Origin: Metridium senile
Lineage: Eukaryota > Cnidaria > Anthozoa > Actiniaria > Metridiidae
Direction: 5' to 3'
Assembly: GCA_949775045.1 (NCBI GenBank)
Contig: OX459096.1
Span: 50,815,438 to 50,879,437, forward strand
DNA length: 64,000 nt
Each line of letters begins with the position of its first letter. The stretch's first letter is position 1. Positions 1 through 14,164 of the stretch are shown here, piece after piece. The position numbers were made by a program, and so were the translations under genes. The notes below the pieces were generated by a model. The model had not been told where the DNA came from. It saw only the letters and a program-made list of their open reading frames with translations, and did no database searches.

Positions 1-3000
1 GCAAATGAGACATTAATGAGTTTATACTGAGCTCTTTTGTTTTACATAATTTGAGTCCTTGATATTCTTGCTGAAGTTTAAACTATAAATAGTGTCAAAA
101 AGCAAAAGGTGTATCTGTTGATCAGGTTTTCTTTGTTTTCGACGAGGCTCTGTGTTTGAGGAGATATACAGCTTGTATAGAGGGTGTCACAAATTTCCGT
201 TTTGATAAACTGAGTGTCATCAATCAAATATCTTAACCAAGGGGACATTTTTTCTGTTTAAGTTAATTTTTGCAGCTACCTGTTTCCTAAGAGCAAGTGT
301 GTTAGGGTTACTATTAATGTGTTATCTTCTTCAACCCATTTTGCTGTTACCAACTTTCACACGTGGAACCATATTTGAAGAAAAAACATTTGTGTTTGTA
401 GTAAGAGGATAAAGCCAAAATGAGGTAGTGATCCCATTTACAAGTAATACTTGTTGAACCACAATGAATAAAACCAGATACAGTAGGTTAGTGCTCAAGA
501 ATTGGACATCCCACAATGGGACGTGGATAATTAAATGGTATCTCCTTACAGAGGGGGCACGTGTACCTCCAGGTCTTACACAAACTAGTTATGATAACGT
601 TGATATACGCCCTATTCTTATAATGTGCATCAAAAGGTCCACTTTGTCTACACAACTAAATGGAATTGTGAAAATGATACACTCACTTTACTAGTTGTTA
701 TTGAAGGGCACTGGCTGTTTGCACTAAGCAAGAGGCGTTAGCCCAGGTAACAAAGGAGGGAAAGAGGGCCAATAGTTGCGCATATAAGAAGATTCCCTAA
801 GATTACACCTCAAAGGTTCGATTGTGTGCGTCAGTGATGTCGGTAAGGTCTTTTGTAAAGATTAACCTAGTGTCCGTTGCTGGGTCTAATTGCCTTCTTT
901 CCCGTCCCAGCTGCAAACATGTAATTGTTTAATAGACAAGCAGCAGCTGCGGGGTGACTTTTCAAGAAGAAGAGCCATTAAAAGAAAGATGGAACAGGTA
1001 TTATGTGCACACACGCTCTAGAATTTACACAATTGTCAGCAACCTGCGCTGGCATGAATGGCGTTTTTTCATTGAAACACCACTAGGGACTATTCTGTGG
1101 AGACAAGCTATGATTGGTTCACAAACGACACATGAGGTTTGTAAAGGACCGTCTGAATTGGGCACTGCTTGGTCTGATATCCTTTATTCTAAGCACCTAT
1201 AGCTTTGTCTTAATTGTCATCCTCGTTACTCATTCAACACAGCCAAGCACTTTCTTTTCAAGGTAAAATCACTGAAATCACAATTCCCCGTGATTGTTAT
1301 TCCGATTAAGAACTGGCTATCCCCAAATGTTGGTGAGTTTGACGAGTTGGGGGGCTGCATTTTTAACAAGTTACTGCAGCTCTAGTTTCTCATCTTTATT
1401 AAAGGTGTTACCCACGCCATGCAGTGAATTAGATTTCTTTTGTTTGTAGAGATTTAAATAGGTGAAGCAGATGTTTCTGAGCTTTAAAATAAACCATGAA
1501 TGAATAATCAATATGGACTACTTTGGCCAGGGTTTCTCCTTTCGTTCAATGCCAAACTGTACCAAAGACCTCTTAGACCACAGTGGTACAGGGGGGAATG
1601 TGCCAAGCCTAGGTGTAATGCCATCAACATTTAGATACTAAACAAGGTTAATTTTATCGTGAATTGTTTATAACGTGAAATATTTTAATTAACGCTAGAA
1701 TAGTAGAAGCATTGTTCAAACATAATGTCAACACATTGACTGTAACACTCAAAAACAGCGTTTAATGCCCACTGTAAAACATCAAATATACACCACGTTG
1801 GAACTTATTGATTCATTAAACAGCAATGTTGTTTTATTATCAAGCTGAAAAGAATGGAAAGATACGTCTCAAAGACCTCTTTGTTAAGCTGATACATTTC
1901 CTAAGTTGAGATTTCCCCAAAACGTGAGGATATTCCCATTGTTCTTGGAACGTACACAATATTTATGCAAAACCAAACATTTCTTTTGGCGTTTCCCCAA
2001 AATCTCAGTCATGTACTGAACAATAACGATTTCTTTTGTGCATATTCAATGAACAAAATCGAAGACTCGCTGACCTGCCTAAACTGCTTCACGGAAACAC
2101 CTTTAAAAGCCTAGAATTTTACATCCAGGTGTTCTGCGCATGCGCTGTGTAAACTTTCAAATCACAGAACAACTTTTGAGTCGTTTAGAGAGTACGCTAA
2201 CTTTTTGCATTCTTTTTTATAGGGTGAATTGCAGCTGTTTTCAACGTGTTTCAAACACAGCGAGGCAAGACTCCCCTCTTGGCTTTGTTTAACGCTCTTA
2301 CTAAGCATTCATTTTCAAGGCGTCGGTTTGAGTCAACTCCATATGAATATTTAATGAATCAAAGAATTACATCAAAGATTTGCATCTCTACTTTGTTTCG
2401 GGCGACGGTTTCTGTTGCCACTGGGCCTCAATTCATCAATGATCGGCAAGTGCATGTTTGATCGGCAATAGGCAAACGATCAGTACCTAGAATTACCGAT
2501 GGATTTAGGGAAATATTTTGCTAAAAAGGAAATTTCTACATCAAAGGCTCGATTTAGAGCCATTTTTTCACATCTAAAAATTATTTTGTTGAAAATCTAA
2601 CTTAATCATAAAAATATCCATTCTTTCTAAATTGTATCAAAGTATACAATTACAGGGGCGAGGGCTTACAAGTATTGGTAAATATAACCTTTATTTCGCT
2701 CGTTTTCGTTAAAATGGCTTTTCTGGCCTTAGTAAACATAACGTGGATTTCATACTTATAAAATTCTTCGCTAGTAGAAAGCCGAGATTTCAATTTCTTT
2801 AAGGATAACGACAAAGATAGTAGAATAGCATCTATTGTGCACTTAGAGGCGCTATCTACCGATACAAAGTTGATAATCTTTCATTCCGCGAAGAGATACA
2901 TAAGCAGACCACGTGCCCATCCCTCACTGTTGTACTTTACCGTGATAAATACATACAGCTAGAGTAAAACTAGAGGGCAAAGGTTACTCTCTAAATGAGC

Positions 3001-6000
3001 TTGTTCAAATTGAAAACATGACTAGCAAATAAAATGGGGAGTTTTTTCTGGATTGCAAAGTTCGCTTAACTTAATAAACTGGGTAGGAAAATAATTGTAA
3101 ATTTAGAACCAAACTGTAGCAATACTTTGCTAATCCTTTCTCTTGCTATGAAGCTTGATGAGATAAATGTTGTCCAAGGGTTAGACAAAGAACTAGATAT
3201 TAATAAGACTTGCTTCCTACAGTCAAAAGAATCGATGGCTTATCGCGTTACCGGTGGCAATTAAAGGTGTACAAATAATTAAGACTTGGGGATATGTTGA
3301 ATAAAATATCTGAGGACAAAGCACCTATAGTGAGCCGATGTAACGAGATAGCTTTTTAATTTATATACAAAAAACAAATTACTAGATAAACACAACATCA
3401 ATTTGGGTCATCTTTTTTCAAACTTCAAATCGGCTTCAAAATTTGAAAAAAATCTAATTATATAGAAGAAAGATCTTTGATTCTCCCACAACATTAATAG
3501 TAAAACAGAATCCAATAATTGCTCTCAAACATTTGTACATTTGTTAACATTTCGGATTATTTTAACAAGTACCATACTAAATTAACTGATGATAGCTCAT
3601 TTGCAACAGAAATACAATCTAAATCAAACAAAAAAAATCAAGAAGTATATTTTCGCATTTTTTGATAAAAAAAAATCGCTAGTAAAATGGCTTTTTGAAT
3701 CGTGCCCACCATTCGGCATGTCTCTTGGATAAAGCCAACGTTCATCAGCGATTGTATAGTGACGATTTCTGTGTATTTTGTTTTTAGTACCAACGATTTA
3801 CATGGATCACTCTTGAAAGGTTCTCGAGTTTCTTTGATGTCTTGATACCCTAAGCAGCTACATTATCGAGTTTTAGCATATTTTATTTTGATTGTTTTCA
3901 GTCCAAGTACACCAAGTTGTTGTTTGGCCACGTCATTGAAACTTTTCCTAGCTTCTGTTTCTTTAATCTGTAGCTCCTCAATAGACAACATCTCCATTGA
4001 AGAAGGATACAAAGCCAAATAGGTCTTGTCACAGCGATCTTTGTTTCTGTCTTCAAATAATTCAGCCAGCCATATACTTCCAATATGCTAATCAGTTCTA
4101 AATGCCATATACAACATAATGACACGATTCTTGCTATTAAGGCCTTCAATTAATGCATTCTTCATTAATAACTGTTTGTTTAGATTTCAGCAGCTGCAAG
4201 ACTTAGATCGAGTACCGTGGGAACTGTACATATGGTTAGAATAACACATCCATCCAGCAAAATACTAGTTACTTTTGGTCGACTAAGAAAATTGTAAAGA
4301 ACTTTATATCATAACCATAAAGTAATAATAGTGTTTTGATATAACACATATATCGAAAATCATGTCATTGTGAGCTAGTGAGGCTACGAAAAGGGGCGTC
4401 GTTACTTTCCTCTATAGTACGGTGACACTGTATCCGATTTGCAGTACAACCACTCCAAGAAAAATAAACGATAGTTTAGCTTTCTTGTCAAAGCTTTAAT
4501 AAGGCCACTTAAATCGCTTCAATAATTTGTTTACCAATTTTGTTATTCAAAATCTATTGTTCATTTTGAACCAGTCAATGCGTGTGAGGCCAATACTCCG
4601 AATACCAGAAGATATTCTCGTCATTCTATAATTAATGGTAGTTAAACTGCACGAAAGAAACGTTTAAAAACAAACCTTAGCGCAATCAACTTGTCGAGTC
4701 TAGCAACGGAAGCAGTCTTAATTTGCTTTATTCAAACATACTAACTTCAAACTGCTCCAATGATATGAAGCTTTAACAGGATTTTAATGGTGACAAAGCT
4801 GAAATGAATAAACAGAATATGTACATATTTAGTCATGTCGTGGTACAGTGACAATGAAAAGTAAATGAGTACACGTTCTTTTTCCTAGAAAACTTGTTTG
4901 CCCAAGCAACCTTCATTCTTTCTTTTCATTGACAGGGGGTCGTCTGCAATAACCATTATAATCCTAAAATATCTGGGCTCCCTTCTGTGCCTTGAAATTG
5001 CACAAAAAGACTAATGATTATCTTTCTTTAGGCTGACAATGACGAGTATATAAGTCTGTCAGAGGTAGAAAAAAACGATACATCAATTGTTTTATCATTT
5101 TCATCACAGACTCTTGGCGGGGCTCTTTACGCTGCCAAAGGAACACGCTTCCGCCCTAGAGAATAGTATTAAAAGCTTTTAAAACCTTCTAAAGGCACAA
5201 ACTGTTTCGTAGGATTTACTATTCCATCAATCAAAGTGAAAGCCTAATTTCACTCCTCTAATTCTGTAGTAAAAGCTATATTACACTTTTAATTCAGTAT
5301 ATTGTTGAGTCAACAATAGCTATTCGTATTACGCTGTATGCATGCTTTTAAGAATGAAGAAATAGCGAAAAAATAATATATTTTAATTGTTTGTTTTTAT
5401 AAATCATTTCTATATTGTCAAAGAATTTTCAATTGACTCCAAATGTTTTAATTAGTTTTGATTGAACCGATTTTTGATGAATAGTTGTCATCAAATTCAC
5501 ATTCAGACTTGTATCAATTGCTTTGATATTACTGGTTTTGTGGGGGGAAAACTCATTTTGAATCATTATATTTTTCAAATTCTAAAAGGATTTCCCATTA
5601 GAAAAGATCGGAAATGACTGCTTTGTGTATATCAATTTAAAACTTCAACATTCAAATTCATTCAAGAGATAAGCTATAGCGCTAAATGAAACCGCATATA
5701 TTTCCCCGACTATTTTTCTCACCTCTCACTTAAAACACATTTAGCAATATCCGAAAAAAAAGCGTCCCGGAAAACTATGTTTTCACAATTCTATGAATAA
5801 AACACACATATGCTCCTTTCTCATGATTTTGTAAACGGCGTTTCAAAGAAAACAGCTCGTTTTGTTTTCGATCTTTCCTCCGTTTTGTGAAAAATGGGGA
5901 AATTAATGAAAAAGAAAGGTTCCAATCGATTTTCTGTAAAGATGGAAAGGATAAAAATCGATTTTATTTGAATACTATCGTGTATTTAGCGGAAGAATTT

Positions 6001-6820
6001 TATCAACAATGTCTTTCTCTAAGGCGTAAGTTAAATATCTTGTAGAATTAGTATTGATACATCAGTTGGAAGACAGGTGTGTTTCTGTTTAAGCTACAGT
6101 GATTAGAAAGATCGACGGATCCAAGAGACTTTGAATTGGACGTCATTTTTCGTCTATTAAGCCTCTCAAGTCTGTATTTTTCTAATCAGTATTTCCTTGA
6201 CTAGTTGACAGCTATTTAATGAGTTTTTGATGAAAATATCCGATAGCACAACCTAAGACATGACCAATATTGATTCTAGCGAGAAATTCAAGCTGTATTT
6301 CTCAAATATCAATTAACGAGTAACCGAGTTATAACAACATACATTGAATTTATAACTTCTCTTTGAAACGACATCGAAATTGAGTTATTTTCACCTGATA
6401 TCTTTTTAGTTTTAATTATATTTCTCGGCTTTGTTAAGTGGAGTTGTTAAAATCAAGCTGTGATATAGGTACCAAAAAATAAAATTCGCTTAGTATAGCA
6501 TTGAAAATATTACTTTTACTTAAGTCGCTGATTAAATATTTAAATATACGATTCAAAGTTCAAACTGATCGACACGAAATCTACGTTCAAAAACAATCTG
6601 ACCTAACAACGAACGAACGCCATTAAATGAAAATATATGTAGAATTGTCATGGAATATCTAAGAAGAAACTGAAATATTTGTCAATTCAATTACGAAGCT
6701 AGGTAATAGAGAAATGTAAAAAGACAAACAAAAGCGACAAAATTCTTAACGTTGTCTTTTGCTACTTTAGCAACAAGAAAATTGCGTTTAACATCAAACG
6801 ATTTTTTTCATTAATAATAA
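1..6820. other. Gene-free AT-rich stretch
   Basis: I find no exon series, domain or RNA gene here. Open frames are short (under about 85 codons), without recognisable motifs and often without a plausible start. Homopolymer A/T runs are common. It may be intergenic, or intronic of a gene outside the window. Confidence 0.5.
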
Positions 6821-7024
6821 GCATTAATATATAAGTGAACGACAAAAACAACTTAGATGCTTTTTTAAAAGATTTCTACAATAATTTATATTGGCCCAGT
6901 ATGGTTACAGCCCTACAGCTTATTATACACAAGGACTTAACAAAAGACGCTAAATTAAGTCTTTATATGCGAACTCTGTTATTTAAAGTTAAAAAAAAAC
7001 CCAGAATATATAAACCAACGCTGC

Positions 7025-7330
7025 TGCAAAAACTGGTCTTTAGATGAACACATCTTATCTTCACCTACTCTTTTCGACTGGCGCTAAATCATTTGCATAT
7101 ATTTTATCATAGTCAAGCAAATAAATTGTAGAAGTATCTCTTATTTTGTATTATTTGCTTTACAAGTTAAAACTAAACAAAAGCAACTGCAAAAATCGGT
7201 CATAAAATGAACACATCTTATCTTATTCGACTGGCGCTAAATCATTTGCATATATTCTATCATAGTGAAGCAAATAAATTGTAGAAGTGTCTCTTATTTA
7301 GTATTATTTGCCATACAAGTAAAAACTAAG
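7025..7330. repeat. Direct duplication, about 150 bp unit, two copies
   Basis: Two adjacent copies of about 140-150 bp are offset by about 162 bp. Both contain ATGAACACATCTTATCTT, then CGACTGGCGCTAAATCATTT, then GCAAATAAATTGTAGAAG. They are slightly diverged, with a few substitutions and a short deletion in the second copy. Confidence 0.8.
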
Positions 7331-7698
7331 TAAAAATGTCACTAGAATTTTTAAAGCACAATTCAGTTTAAGGTATATAATCAACTAGAATGAAAATAGC
7401 TATTTCAGAAAATAAAATACAACAACAAAATGGTAAAAACGAAAAAAATCATAAAAGTTCAAAAGTAAAACTGTAAAAAAAAATACGCTTCAAGGTTACA
7501 AACCTTAGAGTTGTGTTAATTCTGATTGAAGTAAATGTTGTGTCAAGCCTTTTTTATCCTTTTTGAATTCAACCTAATTGTCTTGTTCTTCATTTACCCT
7601 ACTAGCGTACGAGAGACAGAGCGAGTTAAAATGAAGACGGCCTGGAGTAAATGAACTTAGAGGTGATTTCCGAATCTGTTTTATCTGAATTTTGCATC

Positions 7699-7760
7699 AA
7701 GCCGTGAGAATTTCTCGAGAGAAAACGAAAGGAACATATAGTGGTTTTCTCACGGCTGTT
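7699..7760. repeat. Short hairpin
   Basis: GCCGTGAGAA and its inverted copy TTCTCACGGC bracket about 40 bp. The rest of this gene-free region (7.3-8.8 kb) shows nothing recognisable. Confidence 0.5.
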
Positions 7761-8864
7761 ATGAATTATCATTTTCAATTATTTTCACAAAACGTAAGAG
7801 CAAATAGCCTTTCTGTCTACATCTGTGTACATTCCTAGGGTTCAGACCGCACATTTCAACCAAATGTATCACTTTCACTCATTTTAAAACCTTTTTCTTT
7901 TTCCATGTAGAAAATATGAAATAATTTTATCAATTCAAGTTTGAGTATTTTTATTGAAATACATTAAAAATTCATAAGCTAATTGTAAGTCTAGAGATTT
8001 CACATGAGATCATTAGAAGTATCTCTTTTGTAAATATATAGAGCAATTTTCCTGTTGTGCTGTAATTGGCTTCCGAGATTCAATCAGTTGTTAATGGACT
8101 TTCGATGTTTCTCACTTTAGGGGACGATCCTTAATAGCTCAACGCGTTGTTTTCTTTCATTTGATCATAACATTCTCGCCGATTTGTTCTTTAATATTAT
8201 GGATGCGCTCTTTTATTTTATTTAGTTATAGTTCTAACCGTGTTCTTAAGCATCCACTTGGAAAGTAAAACAAAAACTGATAAAAATTTGAAAAAGGAAA
8301 GAAATGAAATTCATAAATTGACGGTGTTGATAATATGCAATAATCCCAACATCAAACAAAGCTGTAAAAACAGTATGGAAGTCAATACAGCTTGGATTCA
8401 GAATACGCTAGTATTGATTTACTGTGAATATTACACTCGCACTGATCCACTCTTTGTACTTTTTGAACGCTTTCTAGAGATAATAATGCCATAAACTATT
8501 TCGTCATGTACAATTTTCACATGTATGTACAACCATACGTCTGAACTCATTCAATAGGGGACGGGAGGGTAAAACGCATAAAACCTAAAGCATGGTTTGA
8601 GTGTCAGGTTAGTTCAATAAAGTCATTAACATGTACACAGTTACTTACTTTTAGAAATGTACAGTTTTCAAGAATAAAAGTTTCTAAATATGACGTTTCC
8701 ACTGCATCTATGGCAGTCTTTATCTTCAGGGAAAACTACGAACTACGTTATGAATCCTTCACGCGAAAGTCTCACTATCTACATCATTTTTTTTACACTT
8801 ATATTACTTTTTGTATGTATAGGGAGACGATTCTAAACTGAATACAATTCCACTAAAAGTTTTT

Positions 8865-9140
8865 ACAGTAACTTAATTCGACAGGTATTGATGGGAGAAT
8901 CTAACTGAATACACAGAATGAAGAGAAAACAACACTGTTGTCACAGTACAATTCCAGTCATAGGTTTTTATACAGTAACTTAATTCAACAGGTATTGATG
9001 GGAGAGAAGATTCTTAACTGAATACACAGAATGAAGAGAAAACAACACTGTTGTCACAGTACAATTCCAGTCATAGGTTTTAACAGTAACTTAATTCAAC
9101 AGGTATTGATGGGAGAGAAGATTGTTAAATGAATAATACA
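8865..9140. repeat. Tandem repeat, about 108 bp unit, about 2.5 copies
   Basis: The unit starts ACAGTAACTTAATTC, continues CAGGTATTGATGGGAGA, and ends CAGTACAATTCCAGTCATAG. Two copies are almost identical and the third is truncated. Partial relatives at about 8820-8865 and about 9415-9470 suggest the array once extended further. Confidence 0.8.
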
Positions 9141-9218
9141 AATAATTAAAACACTTTTTTAACGTCTTAATCTTCTAGCTGGACACGTATTGTGTACCCT
9201 ACTAATCGGTGAGACTCA

Positions 9219-9361
9219 GACCCCGTCTACACGGATCCGGATACTTTTGAAACCGCATACTTTTTGATGCGAATCGGCCTATCGTCCACATATCGCGGAT
9301 TCGTGTGGACGCAAATATTTCTATGCGGTTTCAGCCGGATCGGATTCGTGTAGACGAGGCC
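9219..9361. mobile_element. Foldback MITE, copy 1 (TIR GACCCCGTCTAC / GGCCTCGTCTAC)
   Basis: A 143 bp element with inverted ends GACCCCGTCTACACGG and GGCCTCGTCTACACGA, flanked by a 3 bp duplication TCA. The inside repeats motifs around GAAACCGCATA and GATCCGG. It is shorter than the other two copies because the central segment is missing. A TNA target duplication recalls PIF/Harbinger-type elements (inference). Confidence 0.75.
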
Positions 9362-11600
9362 TCAGACTCACCATCTCTGCGATAAATATTTTGCATACAA
9401 CTCGGCTCACATGTTCATTTTTGAATACACAGAACTAAAACTGTTGTAAAAGCACAATTCCAGTAAAAAATTATGAATGGATGTTTTTGGTTTAAATCAA
9501 CCAGCTGTCTTAAACGCCTTTTCTCTCAATAAAACAGAACCTACGTTACCTCTTCAACATTGAGGTCATTGAGTAATTATTCTAATCATCAAGAGGTGAT
9601 AGAAAACAGAGGAATCTAACAGAGATCTTCACAGTCTCTAAGATGCAGTTCATGTCCATCTATTATACTATGTATCTACAATAATTACATACTGCTGAAC
9701 AGTAAATCAGTTACAATGGGAAGGTGAATACATGTGCACGCCCTTATGGCACCAACTAAGTCAGTGTATGATGCTTTTATTCATAAAACACTGAACATTC
9801 AAACCAACAATTTAAAATCACGTAAGTGTTAGTATGTAAGGCTTCTAAGTATTGTTAAATGTTTAAATTTATTGTTTTAGAGTACAATAAGTGTGATTAT
9901 CCAATGTGAGCTTTTCAAAGCCAATACAATCGATGTGTCCATTTGTTGGGAATAATATGAAACTGACTTCAATCTTCAACATGAATTGCGAATATGACTT
10001 TATTAAAAAATGTTTTCAAAAGACACAAGAGCTATCGACCCACTACTTCCAGTAACAGTAACTATCTTCAATCCAGGATCAAAAATCATTCGTGCCACTT
10101 AATAAATTAGTATCGTATCGTCCCTCGTGTGCTTCGGTCACCTTGACTTGTCGAAATGATATGATAAATGACTTTGCTTTCAACTGGTTAGTTAATCACT
10201 CAGCGATTGTCTAGAACAAAAGACTCTTTTAAAGACACGCGTTTTAAATTCGCTGCGGTTCGATTGTTTTGAACTTATCATGAATGGAAATAATGCTGAT
10301 GTGTGATGGTTTGAGTTCGGCTACAAATAAAACTAGAACAGAGCTTTTACGTTCGGTTCGATAAACATAAATGATTTACTACAACTACTATCGGCAATCA
10401 TTGTTCTGAAAGACGAGAGAATTTTACTCTTTACTTAACTTGGCGTTGTTAGATTGAACTCAGTTTGTCTGTCGTTTTTAGGCCAGCCAAAGTCACGTAA
10501 AAGGAAACCTTACCACTTTTGATTATGTCTTACTAAAATTTTGAAAAATGTAACGTTTCAAATAACTTTCACTAGTTTTGTCAAGACCAAATTAATATTT
10601 TATCTTTCAAGGAATCAGAATTAGTTGAGTTGGGTATAATCGTATACGATTAGCTTACTTACCCACGCGAGTTTTACATTGTTGCTTACACTCAGGACCT
10701 GATATTTAGCCATGTTTTAAGCGGCAGAAGGAAATGTTATTAGAATTTAAAAACAGCACTTTTTGAGTTGGAGACGACGAAAACTGATTGCAAGTCAAAA
10801 AAATGTATCCACGCAATACTTATCCTCTCTTGATCCACGTTGTTTGCTATCATTCTACTAGAACTGTTAACTGATCTATTAACATGTCTAATTGAAACAT
10901 TATCGAACTGTTAATTAAGTTTCATATAGCACTTCATCCATGATTTTTTTACAATGATATCATGTAGTACAGTGTAGCACCATAATGTAGTACAAGGTGC
11001 TAAAGTGCTAACTGTAAGCCGATCACGCCCAGTTCAAAAAGAACGATCCGTATTCTTTTAGAGTGACCAAATATTGGTCTTGAACAGAGTGTTACTTGAA
11101 ATGTGCTCGTAAACATTAGTGTTCCAAATTGTTTCTTAAAATACTGAACTGAAAACATTTATGTTATAAATGATTCATGTAATAAATAAACATTTATGTT
11201 ATGTATGTTTTATATTATGTTATGATGTTATAAATGATTCATGTAATAAATAAATTTGTTACTGAACACTACAAAAAAGTTGTTGGAGGGTTGGGGTGCG
11301 GTTTGTACCATTATTGAACACAAGATGGACCGGGAAGATAGAAAGCTACGAAGAAGCATGATCGCCGACGCAAAACTGCGTGGCACTACATAATGATTTT
11401 GATGATAAAATAGAAAAATAAAAATTGACTTTTTTAATTATGAAAAATATGATGAAGGATATTTTTAATCATACAAAATAATATTTTTTGTTACAGCGAA
11501 CGAGCAATAGAGTTATCAGTAATGACATGCAACACATGTGACCGCTGTATTTGATAAAATGGCAAAAACTAATCAATAGACTCGATATTTTAATGTCAGT
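9362..11600. other. Gene-free AT-rich stretch
   Basis: No exon or RNA gene was recognised. A local direct repeat at about 11160-11260 holds two copies of ATAAATGATTCATGTAATAA. Otherwise the stretch is unique-looking, low-GC sequence. Confidence 0.5.
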
Positions 11601-12219
11601 TGCATGTATCATGTGATACTTTAGCGCAAACTCTTGCAATCCACGTTTTAGCCTGCGGGTGTGCCGGCAACGCAGGCTATACACGTTTTAGATCGCCGTT
11701 TCATGTGTTATGCGATACTGATTGCAATCAACGGCAATAATTGTTATTTAATACCAATTATGTGTTTTATGGGATATTGATTACAGAAGAGAAACAAAAT
11801 GTATTGCAATCAACGGCAATAATCGTTATTTAATACCAAAGGAATTATTTGTGTTATGTTATGTAATTTATAAAAAACTGACATGAAATGACTTGCTATC
11901 AACAACAACGGATCGTTTCAAATTGCAATTCCATGTGCTTCATTACAAAACACTGAAAATGATTAGATGCAACCAACGGCAATAATCGTTATTTTATTGG
12001 CAGTTATGTGTGCTTTGCATGTGAGATTTTATTTGGCTAAAATTGAAAATGGTTTCTACAGCAATAATTGCTACATAGATACGTTGGGTTATGTAACAAA
12101 AAGCCGTGCCATGCGATCACTTTATTCACAAAACATCTTAATACCCAGATAGACTTGATTCAGTGAATACTTGCAAAAAACGGAAAAGGATCATTATTGT
12201 AATGGCACCTAGTTGTTAA

Positions 12220-13149
12220 AGTAGTTCCGGATACTTGGATTTCTTCAATGAATTTTTTTATAAATCCTGTCATTTATAGATCATTGTTAGGCAAGTCCAA
12301 AAACGCGAAAAAATTGGGGTCACCGTATTGGTTATAGAGTTATAAGATATAGTAAAAGTAGGTATTTGCGGTGATTTGCTCAAAAGTACCTATTCAAAGC
12401 AGTCAAAAGAATGCGAACGTATTCTACTAGGAAAAGCATAAGATTATATCAAACGATAGATCTAAGGGCTATCTAGCATTTGCTGTCATAAAAATAATTG
12501 AATCATTTCAAAATATGGGTATAAGTGAACCATAGAAGCACAATTCTACGCCAATTACGCACCCTATATGTGTATAGAGTTGTAGCATTTGTAAAATTTC
12601 AAAAAATTAAATCAATGAATATTTTATTTTTCATTCTAAATCGTAAGAGTAGTAAATACAGTCTTGAATAAAAAGAAAAAAATTGGGGTCCCCGTACTAA
12701 TAGGCGAGTTATAAGCGACCGAATCCATTTTTTTATAAAAAAAAAACCACGGCAACGCTCCGCGCGGGACTGAGTTCTAGTACTTTAAACATCTGCTTAA
12801 AACTTGTCAAATTATCCTTGTCATCTCCAGAAATCCTAAAACCTATTTTGTATTAGTTTTACGACTAAAGACGTCAAAATTATATTTTATGTATTCATTT
12901 TTACAAAGTTGTAAATTTGTTGTTTTGAGACAAAACAGCGACCTTGTCAGGTAGTGAAAATCTGAGCATGTTTCGAAAAATGTCCCATTTTACCTCCAAA
13001 GTTGCATGAAATGACATAATACTTTCTTAAGTTATAGATAAGGATTCAAATTAAAATATTATTTAGATAAATTTTCAAAAAAACGCAAATATATGATGGA
13101 AAACGAGATACGCGAAATGGATGCGCAGTAGCAAGAGTCCGGAACTACC
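12220..13149. mobile_element. TTAA-flanked non-autonomous DNA transposon (930 bp)
   Basis: It is bounded on both sides by TTAA (12216-12219 and 13150-13153). The inverted ends are AGTAGTTCCGGATACTTG and, on the other strand at the right end, GGTAGTTCCGGACTCTTG. No transposase frame is present. It contains two copies of an AAAATTGGGGTCMCCGTA-type motif 367 bp apart. TTAA duplications are typical of piggyBac and Kolobok superfamilies; which of these it is cannot be told. Confidence 0.65.
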
Positions 13150-13153
13150 TTAA

Positions 13154-13518
13154 TCTACTTGACAGCTAAAACAAACACTGGGAATTGTATTACAAAAGAT
13201 GCTGGTAATAATAATAATAATAATGATCTTTATTGGGTAACAAATAAAGTTTACATGCACACTTTTTTCCAATCTGGCCCGTAGTATATAAAATGGAATA
13301 AATTGTTCGTGAGTGCAGTGATCAGTTTTAATATAGTCTAGTGTTTTCAAGTATAACGTTGCTCTGTAGTTTTTGCTATGCGAGGTCTTTAATGCTTTTG
13401 TAAATTGTTTAATGTTTTTCAAGTTGGTGATACTGTCGTCCAGAGAGTTCCACAGTCTTGGTGCCAGGAACGAGATACTTGAAACAGACTCGTAAATGAC
13501 TTGCAATATTGACAGCAA
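13154..13518 (-). pseudogene. 3' fragment of a non-LTR (LINE) retrotransposon
   Basis: The minus-strand frame reads SFLAPRLWNSLDDSITNLKN followed by a KQFTKALKT segment. This is the 'PRLWNSLP...F...LK' end typical of CR1/L2-like reverse-transcriptase ORFs. It runs out into a TTA repeat (the (TAA)n at 13206-13226 on the plus strand), consistent with a LINE tail. The rest of the ORF is missing, so it is 5'-truncated and dead. Confidence 0.55.
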
Positions 13519-13663
13519 TAATCGTGTAGTTTTTCATTGACAGTTTCATGTGTTATGTGATACTTCATTGCAAAAGATTATACTTAAAAAAACAAAGACA
13601 TCGAATAATGCCTTAATGACAGTCTGTGTGCATGTGTGTTGTGGAATATGTGTTCTTTATAGG

Positions 13664-13735
13664 AAAATCACTGAGGCACGCAGCATTCGAAGCTGCCTGC
13701 AATATACCCACGAATGCTGCGTGCCGAAGTGATTA
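13664..13735. repeat. Hairpin with 20 bp-scale arms
   Basis: GGCACGCAGCATTCG is mirrored by CGAATGCTGCGTGCC, with matching outer AATCACT/AGTGATT. It is probably a small foldback element. Confidence 0.6.
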
Positions 13736-13783
13736 TCTGGTATAATTACTAAGACTTGTTTTTGTTGCAATTTTTCCAACGGT

Positions 13784-13860
13784 TGCCTCGGTAGTACAAT
13801 GGCTTAAGGCGCGGATACAGCAAAGCAGAAGATCTCGGTTCAAATCCTGGCATTAGTACT
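13784..13860 (+). repeat. tRNA-like segment, probably SINE head
   Basis: GGCTTAAGGCGC followed about 35 bp later by CTCGGTTCAAATCCTGG looks like the A and B boxes of a Leu/Ser-type tRNA promoter. The acceptor ends do not pair, so it is not a functional tRNA. A tRNA-derived SINE is the likeliest reading. Confidence 0.35.
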
Positions 13861-13951
13861 CAAAGACTTTTTTCGCCAAAAATCGCTTTCTAGTAAATTA
13901 ATTCTAAGTCTGATCTTTACTAGAATGAACATTATTTGTTATACACACTAA

Positions 13952-14164
13952 GGCCTCGTCTACACGAATCCGATCCGGCTGAAACCGCATAGAAATATTT
14001 GCGTCCACACGAATCCGCGTATCCGAATAATTCAAGTAAAAGTATGCGGTTTGGGTGACCGGATTCACTGGATTCGTGTGGACGATAGGCCGATTCGCAT
14101 CAAAAAGTATGCGGTTTCAAAAGTATGCGGTTTCAAAAGTATCCGGATCCGTGTAGACGGGGTC
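13952..14164. mobile_element. Foldback MITE, copy 2 (inverted orientation)
   Basis: A 213 bp element with ends GGCCTCGTCTACACGAATCC and GGATCCGTGTAGACGGGGTC, flanked by TAA on both sides. It is the same family as 9219-9361 and 28428-28624 in opposite orientation. An internal segment (TATGCGGTTTCAAAAG) is duplicated near the right end. Confidence 0.8.

Noticed and set aside
6835..7047. 70-codon frame ending in a lysine-rich tail
   Set aside because: Starts with a non-ATG codon, has no recognised domain, and its 3' end lies in a direct repeat.
13784..13860. Functional tRNA gene
   Set aside because: Good A/B box resemblance but the acceptor stem does not pair and one T-stem pair is lost.
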